A DNA stretch of 64,000 bases, from the NCBI RefSeq assembly GCF_013181195.1, contig NZ_SMZP01000003.1:186001-250000 (forward strand). The letters run 5' to 3'. Numbering within the stretch: the stretch's first letter is position 1; each line of letters starts with the position of its first letter. The DNA comes from Caulobacter sp. RHG1 (GTDB lineage Bacteria > Pseudomonadota > Alphaproteobacteria > Caulobacterales > Caulobacteraceae). Shown here piece after piece: positions 30,210 through 39,387 of the stretch. The translations under genes were made by a program, and so were the position numbers. The notes beneath the pieces are model-generated. The model saw only the letters and a list, made by a program, of their open reading frames with translations, did no database searches and had not been told where the DNA came from.

Positions 30210-32150
30210 CTACTTCGCTTCCGGCAGCCCCAGGACCTTCTGCAGGAACTGGGTCTCGACCTCGCGGCGGCGGTCGTTGTTGATCTTCTTGGCGAAGCCG
30301 TGGCCTTCGTCCTTGAACTGCACGTACCAGGTCTCGACGCCCTTCTCGCGCAGCTTGGCCACCACCTGGTCCGATTCCGACTTGGGCACGCGCGGATCGT
30401 TCCAGCCCTGCATGACCAGCATCGGCTTGGTGATCTTGCCGACATTGTTCATCGGCGAGATCGTCTCGAAGGCCTTCAGCATCTTCGGGTCGCGCTCGTC
30501 GCCATATTCGGCGCGGCGCAGATCGCGGCGATAGGCCTCGGTGTTCTGCAGGAACGAGACGAAGTTGCTGATGCCGTAGCGCTCGACGCCTCCGGCCAGG
30601 CGATCGGAATAGTGAGTCATGACGGCAAGCGACATGTAGCCGCCATAGGACTGGCCGTAGACCACGACACGGGCCGGATCGAGATCCGGCTGGGTCTTGA
30701 TCCAGTCCAGAACTGCGCCGATGTCCTTGACCGAGTCCTCGCGCTTCTCGGCGTTGTCGAGGTTCAGGTAGGTCTTGCCGTAGCCCGAAGAGCCGCGGAC
30801 GTTGGTGACGATCACCGCCGCGCCCAGCTCCCCGACGAAGTGCTGGTGGATCGGGCTGAACGTCGGCCGCGACTGGCCTTCCGGCCCGCCGTGGATGTCG
30901 ATGATCACCGGCGCCCGCTGGCCAGCGGCGAGCTTGGGCTTGTAGAGGAAGGCGGGGATCGAGCGCTTGTCGAACGACGGGAAGCGGATCAGATCAGGTG
31001 TCGCCAGGACCTTGGCGTCCAGGCCGCCCAGCTCCGACGCGGTCCAGCGTTCCAGCTTGGCGTCGGTGACGCCCCAGCTCCACGCGTCGCTCGCCGAGGT
31101 CGGGGTCGCCAGCGAGAAACCCAGCTTCGAGGCGTCCGACGAGAACGCCAGGCCCGAGACCACGCCGGCCGGCAGCTCGGGCTGCGGCAGGGCGCGACGA
31201 GTGCGGAAGTCCCGCACGACCAGCTTCGAGTAGCCGTCTTCGTTGACAACATAGGCCAGGATGCGCCCGTCGGCGGACAGGGCGAAATCCTCGACATCCC
31301 AGGAAAGCTCACCCGAAAGGTTCACCTTCGCACCGCTGACCAGGTCGATCTGCACCAGGCGCTGAAAGTCAGAGCCCTCGTCCGACAGCAGCAGCACCGA
31401 ACGGCCGTCCGGCGTGAAGCTGCCGCCGCTGTAGGCGATCTTGGCGGCCTTGGCCTTCTGCGGATTGAGCTCGGTCAGCTTGCCGCTGGCCACGTCAAGC
31501 AGCCAACGCTTGGATTCCGAAATCGAGAAGTAGCGGCCCAGCAGCACCGTCTTGCCGTCGGCCGACACCGCCAGCGGCGAGACCTGACCCTGACCCTTGT
31601 AGATAACCTTCGTCGCGCCCGCGGCGTCGCGCATCAGCACGTCGGAATCGCCCGAACCCTTGGTCGAGCGCGACCAGACGATCACCGAACCGTCCTTGGA
31701 CCAGGCCGGCGAGCCGTTGCGCGTGCCCGTCTCGGTCAGCTGGACGGTCTTGCCGTCCTCGCCCAGCAGGAACAGCTGAAACCACTCGTCGCCGCCGGTG
31801 TCCTTGGAGAACAGGATCTGGCCGCCCGGCAGGGTGTGGGTGGCGCCGACCGGCTCGTCATAGAAGGTGATCTGGCTGCGATCGGCGCCGGGCGAGGCCA
31901 CGGTGTGCAGCTGGTTGGTGTTGCCGAACCGCGTGGTGATCAGCATGCCGCCGTTGGGGAGCCAATCGTCGAAGTATGCCGAGCGAGCGTTCTGGTAGCG
32001 GGCCAGGCCTTCGCGGATCGCTAGCGCAGCGACCGGCACGTTCTCGAGGATCTGATTGCCCATCTCGCGGCGCTCGACCTGTTGCGCGGCGGCGGGAATG
32101 GCGACGGCGAGGGCCAGGACAGCGGCCGAGGCGGCAAGCAGCGTCTTCAT
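30210..32150 (-). CDS. S9-family prolyl oligopeptidase, exported
   Basis: A serine peptidase of 646 residues with a signal peptide (MKTLLAASAAVLALAVAIPAAAQ), probably periplasmic. The N-terminal ~370 residues form a beta-propeller with WD40/TolB-like repeats (SADGKTVLLGRYFSIS, LSADGRILAYVVNEDGYS). The C-terminal alpha/beta hydrolase holds the nucleophile in VYGQSYGGYMSL, the Asp in GWNDPRVPKSES and the His in DEGHGFAKK. This is the acylaminoacyl/dipeptidyl peptidase layout. It sits between dnaN and recF on the same strand. The ATG at 32150 was chosen over an upstream TTG. Confidence 0.93.
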   Translation of the reverse strand: MKTLLAASAAVLALAVAIPAAAQQVERREMGNQILENVPVAALAIREGLARYQNARSAYFDDWLPNGGMLITTRFGNTNQLHTVASPGADRSQITFYDEPVGATHTLPGGQILFSKDTGGDEWFQLFLLGEDGKTVQLTETGTRNGSPAWSKDGSVIVWSRSTKGSGDSDVLMRDAAGATKVIYKGQGQVSPLAVSADGKTVLLGRYFSISESKRWLLDVASGKLTELNPQKAKAAKIAYSGGSFTPDGRSVLLLSDEGSDFQRLVQIDLVSGAKVNLSGELSWDVEDFALSADGRILAYVVNEDGYSKLVVRDFRTRRALPQPELPAGVVSGLAFSSDASKLGFSLATPTSASDAWSWGVTDAKLERWTASELGGLDAKVLATPDLIRFPSFDKRSIPAFLYKPKLAAGQRAPVIIDIHGGPEGQSRPTFSPIHQHFVGELGAAVIVTNVRGSSGYGKTYLNLDNAEKREDSVKDIGAVLDWIKTQPDLDPARVVVYGQSYGGYMSLAVMTHYSDRLAGGVERYGISNFVSFLQNTEAYRRDLRRAEYGDERDPKMLKAFETISPMNNVGKITKPMLVMQGWNDPRVPKSESDQVVAKLREKGVETWYVQFKDEGHGFAKKINNDRRREVETQFLQKVLGLPEAK

Positions 32151-32171
32151 GGAGCGTATCCCCAACAGCAG

Positions 32172-32194
32172 AACGGGCGCTCGAAGCGCCCGTT
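32172..32194. terminator. Hairpin between dnaN and the S9 peptidase gene
   Basis: AACGGGCGC (32172-32180) and GCGCCCGTT (32186-32194) form a perfect 9-bp stem around TCGAA, 27 bp after the dnaN stop. On the minus strand no clear U-run follows, so it may attenuate rather than stop transcription. Confidence 0.6.
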
Positions 32195-32221
32195 TGTTTC
32201 TTTCAAAGCCAAACTGCGGGA

Positions 32222-33340
32222 TCAGACCCGCAGCGGCATCAGCACGTACTTCACGCCCGGGTCGACCGGATCGACCACCAGGGTCGGGCTGGCCGGGTCG
32301 GCGAAGCGGAACTCGGCCTGCGGGCCGGCGATCTGGCCGCAGACGTCCAGCAGGTAGCGGGCGTTGAAGCCGATTTCGAAGGGCTCGCCGTCGTAGTCGA
32401 CCTCGACCTCTTCGACGGCTTGGCCGGCTTCCATGTTGCGGACGGTCAGGGTGATGCGGCCCGGTTCGACGGCCAGCTTCACCGAGCGGCTCTTCTCGGC
32501 CGAAATGGTGGCCACGCGGTCGACGGCCTTGGCGAACAGGTCGTTGTCCAGCGTCAGGATCTTGGCGTTGTCGCGCGGGATGACGCGCAGATAGTCGGGG
32601 AAGGCGCCGTCGATGACCTTGGAGGTCAGGGCGGCCGCGCCGAATTCGAAGCGGACCTTCTGCGGCGACAGCTGGACGTCGACCGTCTCGCCGGCCGATT
32701 CCATCAGGCGGCGAGCCTCGGCGATGGTCTTGCGCGGCACGATCACGCCGGCCAGGCCCGCCGCGCCTTCCGGCGCCGGCATCTCGGCCAGAGCCAGGCG
32801 GTGGCCGTCGGTGGCCACGGCGCGCAGCTTGGTCTCGTCGCCCTCGACCACGGTGTGGATATAGAGGCCGTTCAGATAGTAGCGGGTCTCTTCGGTCGAG
32901 ATCGCGAAGCGGGTCTTGTCGATCAGCCGCATCAGCTCGTTGGTGTCGACCGCGATGCGGCTGGACAGACCATCGCTGCTCATCACCGGGAAGTCGCCGG
33001 CCGGCAGCACCGGCAGGTTGAAGCGCGAACGGCCGGCCTGGATAACCAGGCGCGGATCATCGCCGCTGAAGCTCAGCGAGACGTCGGCGCCGTCTGGCAG
33101 CTTGCGAACGATCTCGTACAGGGTGTGGGCGGGCGCAGTGATCTGGCCGGGCACGTCGATCTGGGCCAGGCCCTCGTCGATGATCTCCATGTCCAGGTCG
33201 GTGGCCGAGAACGACAGCGTGCTGCCTTCGGCCGACAACAGGATGTTCGACAGGATCGGGATGGTGTTGCGGCGCTCGACGACGCTTTGCACGTGACTCA
33301 GCGCCTTCAGGAGCGCCGCCCGTTCGATCGTAAGCTTCAT
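32222..33340 (-). CDS. dnaN: DNA polymerase III subunit beta (sliding clamp)
   Basis: The replication clamp, 372 residues. The family N-terminus MKLTIERAALLKALSHVQSV and NTIPILSNILLSAEG are present, as are three clamp-like domains and the C-terminal TLVVDPVDPGVKYVLMPLRV, which closely follows the MPMR(L/V) end of all DnaN proteins. The ATG at 33340 matches the family; the upstream extension is not coding. It precedes the S9 peptidase on the same strand and is not next to dnaA, as in Caulobacter. Confidence 0.98.
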   Translation of the reverse strand: MKLTIERAALLKALSHVQSVVERRNTIPILSNILLSAEGSTLSFSATDLDMEIIDEGLAQIDVPGQITAPAHTLYEIVRKLPDGADVSLSFSGDDPRLVIQAGRSRFNLPVLPAGDFPVMSSDGLSSRIAVDTNELMRLIDKTRFAISTEETRYYLNGLYIHTVVEGDETKLRAVATDGHRLALAEMPAPEGAAGLAGVIVPRKTIAEARRLMESAGETVDVQLSPQKVRFEFGAAALTSKVIDGAFPDYLRVIPRDNAKILTLDNDLFAKAVDRVATISAEKSRSVKLAVEPGRITLTVRNMEAGQAVEEVEVDYDGEPFEIGFNARYLLDVCGQIAGPQAEFRFADPASPTLVVDPVDPGVKYVLMPLRV

Positions 33341-33477
33341 AATCCGGTCCGACGCCCTGACCGCCCAGGAGAATCGTCCTGCACGGCCCCGTTGAGAATG
33401 GACCGCCGACATTAGCGAAATCGCGCGCGTGGGGAAGGGGGCGGGGCCCCTTGCGCAACGGGAAATCAGCGCCAATA

Positions 33478-33494
33478 TTGAGAATTATTATCAA
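33478..33494. promoter_or_regulatory. Fur-like box upstream of the DUF2061 gene
   Basis: The 17-mer TTGAGAATTATTATCAA is a near-perfect palindrome (14 of 17 positions self-complementary, with the centre unmatched). It resembles the classical Fur box GATAATGATTATCATTATC at about 13 of 19 positions. It lies only 15 bp before the ATG, next to the ribosome binding site AGGAG, so bound repressor would block expression. Confidence 0.55.
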
Positions 33495-33509
33495 TTAGGA
33501 GCGCAAACC

Positions 33510-33770
33510 ATGCGCCTCTACCTCAAGACCGCCACCTACGCGTCCATGCACCTGACCGTGGCGATCGCCGTCGCCTACGCCCTGACCCGCGACTGGCGCA
33601 TCGCCCTGGCGGTCGGGATCGTCGAACCGATGGTCCAGACGGTGGCCTTCAACATTCACGAGCGGCTGTGGTCGCGCGCCGATCAGAAGGCGCGCGACCG
33701 TCAGCAGGATCAGGCTTTCGTGTCGAAAGACCCGCCCGAATTGTCACCGTCCGAAGCCGCGCCGGCATAG
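33510..33770 (+). CDS. DUF2061 small membrane protein
   Basis: An 86-residue protein with two hydrophobic stretches. It matches the DUF2061 pattern: KTATYASMHLTVAIAVAYAL, then IALAVGIVEPMVQTVAFNIHERLWSR. The C-terminal ~25 residues are charged and soluble. The ATG at 33510 follows AGGAG; the longer upstream frame is unsupported. Its last 61 bp overlap the 3' end of grpE on the other strand. A Fur-like palindrome overlaps its promoter, suggesting iron control. Function of the family is unknown. Confidence 0.85.
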   Translation: MRLYLKTATYASMHLTVAIAVAYALTRDWRIALAVGIVEPMVQTVAFNIHERLWSRADQKARDRQQDQAFVSKDPPELSPSEAAPA

Positions 33771-34339
33771 GGATTGGCCGCAGCGGCCTGTTCGCCGGGG
33801 CCGGTCGAGCCCTTGGCCGCCACGGCGACCATGGCCGGACGGACCAGACGGCCCATCAGCTCGTAGCCGGCCTGCAGCACGGTAATCACGCCGCCGGCGG
33901 CGACCTCGGTCGAGGGCTGCTCCATGACCGCCTGATGCAGGTGCGGGTCGAACTTCTCGCCCTGAGGCGGATCGATCTTTTTCAGACCATTGCGTTCGAA
34001 GGCGCCTTGCAGCTCCTTCTCGGTCATCTCGACGCCGACGATGAAGTTCTTCACCGACGCGTCGGCCGAGTCCTTCGGGCTATGAGCCGTGGCGCGCGAC
34101 AGGTTGTCGGCCACGCCCAGCAGGTCTCGGGCGAACTTCTGGATCGCATAGGCCCGGGCGTCATTCATCTCGCGCTCGGCGCGACGCTTGGTGTTCTCGG
34201 CCTCGGCGGCGTAGCGTAGCGCCTGTTCCTTCAGGGCGGCGACTTCCAGCTGCAGCGCCGCGATCTCTTGCGAGGCGTCGCCAAAGTCTTCCGCGCCCTC
34301 GAAGGCCACGTCTTCAGCCGGCGTTTGCTCGTCGGTCAT
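33710..34339 (-). CDS. grpE: Nucleotide exchange factor GrpE
   Basis: The co-chaperone that releases ADP from DnaK, 209 residues. It has an acidic N-terminus, then a long coiled coil (EIAALQLEVAALKEQALRYAAEAENTKRR), and the beta-wing domain with the signature region FDPHLHQAVMEQPSTEVAAGGVITVLQAGYE (shown in part: GGVITVLQAGYELMGRLVRP). The ~25-residue glycine-rich tail is less conserved. It is 12 bp downstream of hrcA on the same strand, forming the known hrcA-grpE operon of Caulobacter. It overlaps the DUF2061 gene tail-to-tail. Confidence 0.96.
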   Translation of the reverse strand: MTDEQTPAEDVAFEGAEDFGDASQEIAALQLEVAALKEQALRYAAEAENTKRRAEREMNDARAYAIQKFARDLLGVADNLSRATAHSPKDSADASVKNFIVGVEMTEKELQGAFERNGLKKIDPPQGEKFDPHLHQAVMEQPSTEVAAGGVITVLQAGYELMGRLVRPAMVAVAAKGSTGPGEQAAAANPYAGAASDGDNSGGSFDTKA

Positions 34340-34351
34340 CTCGTACAGTCC

Positions 34352-35428
34352 TTATCCATCCATCATCCGCCCGAGCACCCGGGCGGTATAGTCCACCAAC
34401 GGAATGACACGGGCGTAGTTCAAGCGCGCAGGCCCGATCACGCCGATCGCGCCCAGCACCTTCTGTCGGCCCGTCATATAGGGCGCCGCGATCACCGAGG
34501 AACCCGAAAGCGAAAAGAGCCGCGTTTCCGCCCCGATATAGATGCGAACGCCCTCGGCGTCGCGCACGTCGTCGAGCAGGCCGATCAGCTGGCCCTTCTG
34601 CTCCAGATCGTCGAACAGCTGACGCACGCGGTCGATGTCTTCGCGGGCCCGGGCGTCGGCCAGCAGATTGGCCTGTCCGCGCACGATCAGCGAACGCGCG
34701 TCGCCCTCGCCGCCGCTCCAGGCGGCCAGGCCATCCTCCACGAGGCGCGCGGCGGTCTCGTCCAGCTGGCGGCGGGCCGCGCCCAGCTCGTGGTCCATCT
34801 CGCTGCGGGCTTCCGACAGGGTGCGGCCGCGCAGGCGGGCGTTGAGGAAGTTCGACGCCTCCTGCAGAGCCGAGGGCGTCACGCCCGGAGCCTGGCGCAT
34901 CAGCCGGTTCTCGACCTGGCCGTCCTCGAACACCATGACCGCCAGAACCTGGCCGCCGCCCAGCGGCACGAACTCCACGTGCTTGACCCCGCCCTCGCGG
35001 ACGGGCGTGACCACGATCCCCGCTCCACCGGCCAGGCCGGAGAGCACGGACGACGCCTCGGCCAGGGCTTCTTCGAACGAGCGCCCGCGCACGGCCAGAC
35101 GCGCTTCGATGGCCTGCTTGTCGGCCTCGGCCACGTCGCCGACTTCCAGGAGGCCGTCGACGAACATCCGCAGGCCCGCATGGGTCGGCAGTCGTCCGGC
35201 GCTGGTGTGGGGCGCGTCCAGCAGGCCCAGCTGCGCCAGGTCCTGCATGGTGTTGCGGATCGAGGCCGGCGACAGCGCCAGGCCGGCCCGCGACAGGGTG
35301 CGCGAACCCACCGGCTCGCCCGTCTCCAGGTACGACTCGACGACCCGACGGAAGATGTCGCGGGCGCGGCTGTCCAGCTCGGTGAGGCCCGGCGTGCGGA
35401 CGATCGGCCCCGGGAAGAGATGCGTCAT
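34352..35428 (-). CDS. hrcA: Heat-inducible transcription repressor HrcA
   Basis: A repressor of 358 residues that binds CIRCE elements and is folded by GroEL. The N-terminal winged helix has [20 protein letters not shown] and [11 protein letters not shown], followed by [18 protein letters not shown] and the GAF-like core. The C-terminal [20 protein letters not shown] and [20 protein letters not shown] are diagnostic. It is first gene of the hrcA-grpE operon, divergent from rph. I saw no clear CIRCE repeat in the 128-bp gap. Confidence 0.96.
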   Translation of the reverse strand: MTHLFPGPIVRTPGLTELDSRARDIFRRVVESYLETGEPVGSRTLSRAGLALSPASIRNTMQDLAQLGLLDAPHTSAGRLPTHAGLRMFVDGLLEVGDVAEADKQAIEARLAVRGRSFEEALAEASSVLSGLAGGAGIVVTPVREGGVKHVEFVPLGGGQVLAVMVFEDGQVENRLMRQAPGVTPSALQEASNFLNARLRGRTLSEARSEMDHELGAARRQLDETAARLVEDGLAAWSGGEGDARSLIVRGQANLLADARAREDIDRVRQLFDDLEQKGQLIGLLDDVRDAEGVRIYIGAETRLFSLSGSSVIAAPYMTGRQKVLGAIGVIGPARLNYARVIPLVDYTARVLGRMMDG

Positions 35429-35556
35429 TCCATAACCATGGGCGGCGTGTCGTTCAGGACCCGGTCGGCGAACAAAAGCGGACGCCCTCTTTCATGTGCG
35501 GTCTTCAATAGGATAAGCGGCCACCCAGCGAATTCAAACCATACCGGAGTTTCCCC

Positions 35557-36273
<717 letters not shown>

Positions 36274-36318
36274 GCCCCCCTTTCGCCCTTGCCCGGACGG
36301 GGTATCGGTCCCAGATTC

Positions 36319-36340
36319 CAAACTCAGAGTTAGGAGTTTG
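36319..36340 (+). promoter_or_regulatory. Hairpin overlapping the ribosome binding site of the HtrA-like gene
   Basis: CAAACTC (36319-36325) and GAGTTTG (36334-36340) form a perfect 7-bp stem with an 8-nt loop. The ribosome binding site AGGAG (36332-36336) straddles the loop and right arm, just before the GTG start at 36343. Confidence 0.4.
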
Positions 36341-36342
36341 AC

Positions 36343-37320
36343 GTGACGACCCCGTTCGAAGGCCATGAAGTCGAAGCCCGCCTGCGTCCCTCGGCCGAAG
36401 CCTATCGCTTCGACCTGGACCAGGCGCTGGCCTCGATGGTCGCTCTGGAGGCGACCGTGCCCGCCGACGCCTATACGGCGTCGATCCTGGGGACCGAGCG
36501 CATCGGCAACGGCGTGGTGGTCAGCCCGGGCGGCCTGGTCCTGACCATGGCCTATCTGATCACCGAGGCCGACCAGGTCATCCTGACGCGCAACGACGGC
36601 CGACGCGTGCCGGCCCATGTGCTGGGACTGGACAACCAGACCGGCCTGGGCCTGGTTCAGGCGCTGGAGCCGCTGGACCTGCCGGCCATCACCATCGGCA
36701 GCGCCCGCGACCTGGACACCGGCGACTCGGTGATCGCCGCCGGCGCCGGCGGCCGCACCCATGCGGTCGCCGCCAAGGTCATGGCCCGCATGCCCTTCGC
36801 CGGCTACTGGGAATACCTGCTGGACGACGCCATCATCACCGGCCCCGCGCATCCGCACTGGAGCGGCGCGGCCCTGATCGGCCCCAAGGGCGACCTCGTG
36901 GGCCTGGGCTCCCTGACCCTGGAAGGCCGCGACAACGAGGGGCAGGCGCGTCCGATCAACATGTTCGTGCCCGCCGAACTGCTGCCGCCGATCCTGGACG
37001 AACTGGCGCGCGGCAAGTCCCCGCACGCGCCCCGCCCCTGGCTGGGGGTCTTCGCCCAGGAGACCGAGAACCACGTCGTCGTGGTCGGCGTCTCGCCCAA
37101 CGGCCCGGCCGCTCGCGCCGAGCTGAAGGCCGGCGACCTGATCCTGGCCGTCGACGGCATGCCGGTCTCCGACCTCGCCGAATTCTACACCGCCCTGTGG
37201 GCGCTGGGCCCAGCGGGCGTCACCGTGCCTCTGAAGGTGCTGCGCGAGGGCGATCTCTTCGAGGTCGAGATCCGTTCGATGGATCGCGCAACCTTGCTGA
37301 AGAAACGGCGCTTGAACTGA
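36343..37320 (+). CDS. HtrA/DegP-like protein with degenerate catalytic triad, plus PDZ domain
   Basis: A 325-residue protein aligning with S1C serine proteases (IGNGVVVSPGGLVLTMAYLI, then LGLDNQTGLGLV). It has a C-terminal PDZ domain from about residue 225 (PRPWLGVFAQETENHVVVVG, RAELKAGDLILAVDGMPV). The triad is broken: where DegP has His in LTNNHV there is Tyr 71, and where it has Asp in TDLAVL there is Gly 101. The GNSGG serine motif is HWSGAA with Ser 174 kept. It should therefore be inactive as a protease and may act as a binding or scaffold protein. No signal peptide is visible. The start is GTG at 36343. The next gene, a retropepsin-like membrane protein, starts one base after its stop. 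Confidence 0.88.
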   Translation: MTTPFEGHEVEARLRPSAEAYRFDLDQALASMVALEATVPADAYTASILGTERIGNGVVVSPGGLVLTMAYLITEADQVILTRNDGRRVPAHVLGLDNQTGLGLVQALEPLDLPAITIGSARDLDTGDSVIAAGAGGRTHAVAAKVMARMPFAGYWEYLLDDAIITGPAHPHWSGAALIGPKGDLVGLGSLTLEGRDNEGQARPINMFVPAELLPPILDELARGKSPHAPRPWLGVFAQETENHVVVVGVSPNGPAARAELKAGDLILAVDGMPVSDLAEFYTALWALGPAGVTVPLKVLREGDLFEVEIRSMDRATLLKKRRLN

Positions 37321-37321
37321 G

Positions 37322-38155
37322 ATGACGGAAAAGCGCGGTCCCTGGGACCAACCGGACACCCCCGCCCCGGCGCCACGGAATACAGGGCCCCAGCAGCCGA
37401 CGTTCAAGCGTCCTTCGCCCCCTGGACTGTCGGCGCCGCGTGGCGGCCTCTGGCTGTGGCTGGGCTTTCTGGCCGGGATCGGCGTGCTGGTCTTCGCCTT
37501 GAGCCGCGCCTTCCCCGAGGCCCTTCAGAGCGACGACAGCAAGATGTCCCTGCTCTACCGGGTGGGCATCGTGGTGCTGATCTCGTCGGTGCTGATGCGC
37601 GGCCTGCAAGGCTCGCTGGGCCAGCACCTGAAGCATGTGGCGATCTGGCTGGGCGTCATCACCGTGCTGGCGCTGGGCTACGCCTATCGCGCCGAGCTGG
37701 CCAGCGTGCCGCGCCAGCTGCAGCTGGCCTTCAATGTCGGCTCGCCGGTCCAGACCGAGGAGCGCACCCTCGTGGTTCCGCAAGGCGAAGGCGGCCACTA
37801 TGTCGTCGACGGCCTGATCAATGGCCAGCGCGTGCGGTTCATGGTCGACACCGGCGCCACCGAGACCGTGCTCAGCCCGGCCGACGCCAAGCGCATCGGC
37901 ATCCCGGTCGATACGCTGAACTACGGCTACAAGGCTCAGACCGCCAACGGCGTCGGCTATGGCGCGGCCTATGACGCCACGACGATGGAGGTTGGAGCCA
38001 TCAAGCTGGAAGGCTTCCGGGTGATGGTCAACAAGGCCCCGATGGACGGTTCCCTGCTGGGCATGAGCTTCCTGAACCGCCTGGAAGCCTTCGAATTCCG
38101 CAATCGCCAGCTGATCCTCAAATGGCGCGAGGACGGCCAGGGTCGGGCGTATTAG
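37322..38155 (+). CDS. Membrane-bound retropepsin-like aspartic protease (TIGR02281 type)
   Basis: A 277-residue protein with three hydrophobic segments in its first half (LWLWLGFLAGIGVLVFAL, VGIVVLISSVLM, HVAIWLGVITVLALGYAY). The soluble retropepsin-like domain carries the catalytic motif FMVDTGATETVLSPADA at about residue 175, followed by flap-like and second-strand elements (LEGFRVMVNKAPMDGSLLGMSFLN). Viral-type single DTG enzymes work as dimers. It starts one base after the HtrA-like gene stop, so the two are co-translated. The pairing of a pseudoprotease and a membrane protease may mean the first presents substrate to the second (inference). Confidence 0.9.
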   Translation: MTEKRGPWDQPDTPAPAPRNTGPQQPTFKRPSPPGLSAPRGGLWLWLGFLAGIGVLVFALSRAFPEALQSDDSKMSLLYRVGIVVLISSVLMRGLQGSLGQHLKHVAIWLGVITVLALGYAYRAELASVPRQLQLAFNVGSPVQTEERTLVVPQGEGGHYVVDGLINGQRVRFMVDTGATETVLSPADAKRIGIPVDTLNYGYKAQTANGVGYGAAYDATTMEVGAIKLEGFRVMVNKAPMDGSLLGMSFLNRLEAFEFRNRQLILKWREDGQGRAY

Positions 38156-38398
38156 TCAGCCCTCGAGTTCGTCATCATCGTAGCTGGCCGGCGGGCCGCT
38201 TTCGTAGCTCAGCAGGTCGCCAGGCTGGCATTGCAGCTCGCGGCACAGGGCGTCGAGGGTCGAGAAGCGGACGGCGCGGGCCTTGCCGGTCTTCAGGATC
38301 GAGAGGTTGGCGATCGTCACGCCCACGCGATCGGAGAGCTCCGTCAGCGACATGCGGCGTTCCAGCAGAACGCGGTCGAGGTTCACGCGGACAGGCAT
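38156..38398 (-). CDS. XRE-family small DNA-binding protein
   Basis: An 80-residue Cro/CI-type helix-turn-helix protein. The HTH reads MSLTELSDRVGVTIANLSILKTGKARAVRFSTLDALC (shown in part: LSDRVGVTIANLSILKTGKA), followed by a short acidic tail (YESGPPASYDDDELEG). It matches the YozG-like regulators that accompany DUF2975 membrane proteins, and such a gene lies 18 bp upstream on the same strand. Tail-to-tail with the aspartic protease gene. The operator is unknown. Confidence 0.9.
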   Translation of the reverse strand: MPVRVNLDRVLLERRMSLTELSDRVGVTIANLSILKTGKARAVRFSTLDALCRELQCQPGDLLSYESGPPASYDDDELEG

Positions 38399-38416
38399 GC
38401 GGTTTCGCGCTCCGGA

Positions 38417-38950
38417 TCAGATCGTGAGTTCGGCTTCGCGACGAAGGCGGGCGCCCTCGCGGAAGACCTCGGCCAGGACGAACACCACCAGCACCGAGAA
38501 CCAGGCCGTCAGTGTGAAGCTGTCGTCGATGACCTTGGCCTTGGGGGCCAGCCAGCGGGCCAGGCCCGAAAAGACGTAGCGACCGACTTCCAGGCCAGCC
38601 AGCACCAGGCCGATCAGGCGCAGGCGCACCACATTGTCAGGATGGAAGGGGTCGCCGGCGGTCAGCGTCCCAAAGATCCGGCGCAGGCGCTCGACGATCA
38701 CCATCCAGCCGCCCAGCAGCAGCGCCCAGGCGGCCAGGGCGCCGGCGAACAGCGGACCGTCGCGGCTGACGGCCTCGACCGCGTCGCTGATCGGCAACAT
38801 CGAGGCCAGCAGTTCGGGATTGAAGCTGAACAGCAGGGCGACCAGCGTGAACAGCGACAGCAAACAGACGAAGATCCACAGCCCGACGTAAATGACGTCC
38901 AGGATGATCTTCAGGAAACTCGATACGGAACCAGGCCCTAAGGCGCGCAT
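38417..38950 (-). CDS. DUF2975-family membrane protein
   Basis: A 177-residue integral membrane protein with four hydrophobic segments (ILDVIYVGLWIFVCLLSLF, GALAAWALLLGGWMVIVERL, RLRLIGLVLAGLEVGRYV, SFTLTAWFSVLVVFVLAEVF). The loop sequence GDPFHPDNVVRLRLIG is typical of DUF2975. The C-terminal FVLAEVFREGARLRREAELTI is also typical. The ATG at 38950 was chosen over an upstream GTG-type frame. It is co-transcribed with the XRE gene, a recurrent pair whose role is not known to me. Confidence 0.9.
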   Translation of the reverse strand: MRALGPGSVSSFLKIILDVIYVGLWIFVCLLSLFTLVALLFSFNPELLASMLPISDAVEAVSRDGPLFAGALAAWALLLGGWMVIVERLRRIFGTLTAGDPFHPDNVVRLRLIGLVLAGLEVGRYVFSGLARWLAPKAKVIDDSFTLTAWFSVLVVFVLAEVFREGARLRREAELTI

Positions 38951-39034
38951 ATGACCGCTTCCCCGACAACGACGCTGAGCAAATGTGCCCCGCGTCGCCG
39001 GGGCGGTCAAAAGTCCCGAAAAACCTGGTCCGCC

Positions 39035-39151
39035 TTAGAGCGTGTGCGCCACGAACGCCACGGCCGACACCGGAACACCCACCAGCAGGGCGGCGGTGAT
39101 GGCGGTCATGACGACCTTGTCGGCGAGGCGGAACAGGCGGGCGGCGGACAT
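39035..39151 (-). CDS. Putative small membrane protein (38 aa)
   Basis: A short frame from ATG 39151 with a basic N-terminus (MSAARLFRLADKV) and one hydrophobic helix (VMTAITAALLVGVPVSAVAF). The ribosome binding site is weak (TGGAAAA). It lies in a 430-bp gap between the DUF2975 gene and rdgB. It could be a real small protein or a chance frame. Confidence 0.4.
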   Translation of the reverse strand: MSAARLFRLADKVVMTAITAALLVGVPVSAVAFVAHTL

Positions 39152-39387
39152 CGTGTTTTCCAGTTTGCGAAGGGGCGTCAGGACCAGACGAACCCGGTCC
39201 CTCGCCACGATCAACAAATAGGAGCCGAACGTGGTTCCGCCAATCTCGTTTATCGAGAAACGATATTAAACTCTGGTAATGATGCACGGTCGCCAGGGCA
39301 CGTGCCTTCAAGGTCACACCACATCGCCCCGCGCCAAATCCGATCGGGCGCGGTAAAGGGAGCCGATCTTTGCTCACGGAGGCCGCC
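39152..39387. promoter_or_regulatory. Gap upstream of rdgB
   Basis: This stretch has no supported gene. Positions 39240-39280 are AT-rich relative to the flanks (TCTCGTTTATCGAGAAACGA includes TCTCG-TTTAT-CGAGA, a 5-bp inverted repeat). It should hold the rdgB promoter. No terminator or RNA gene was recognised. Confidence 0.35.

Noticed and set aside
29421-32024. Long plus-strand frame opposite the VOC, ArsR and S9 peptidase genes
   Set aside because: It is a codon-shadow of three real genes and matches none of their boundaries.
35429-35556. CIRCE or sigma-32 promoter in front of hrcA
   Set aside because: No TTAGCACTC-N9-GAGTGCTAA repeat and no convincing heat-shock promoter was found in the 128-bp gap.
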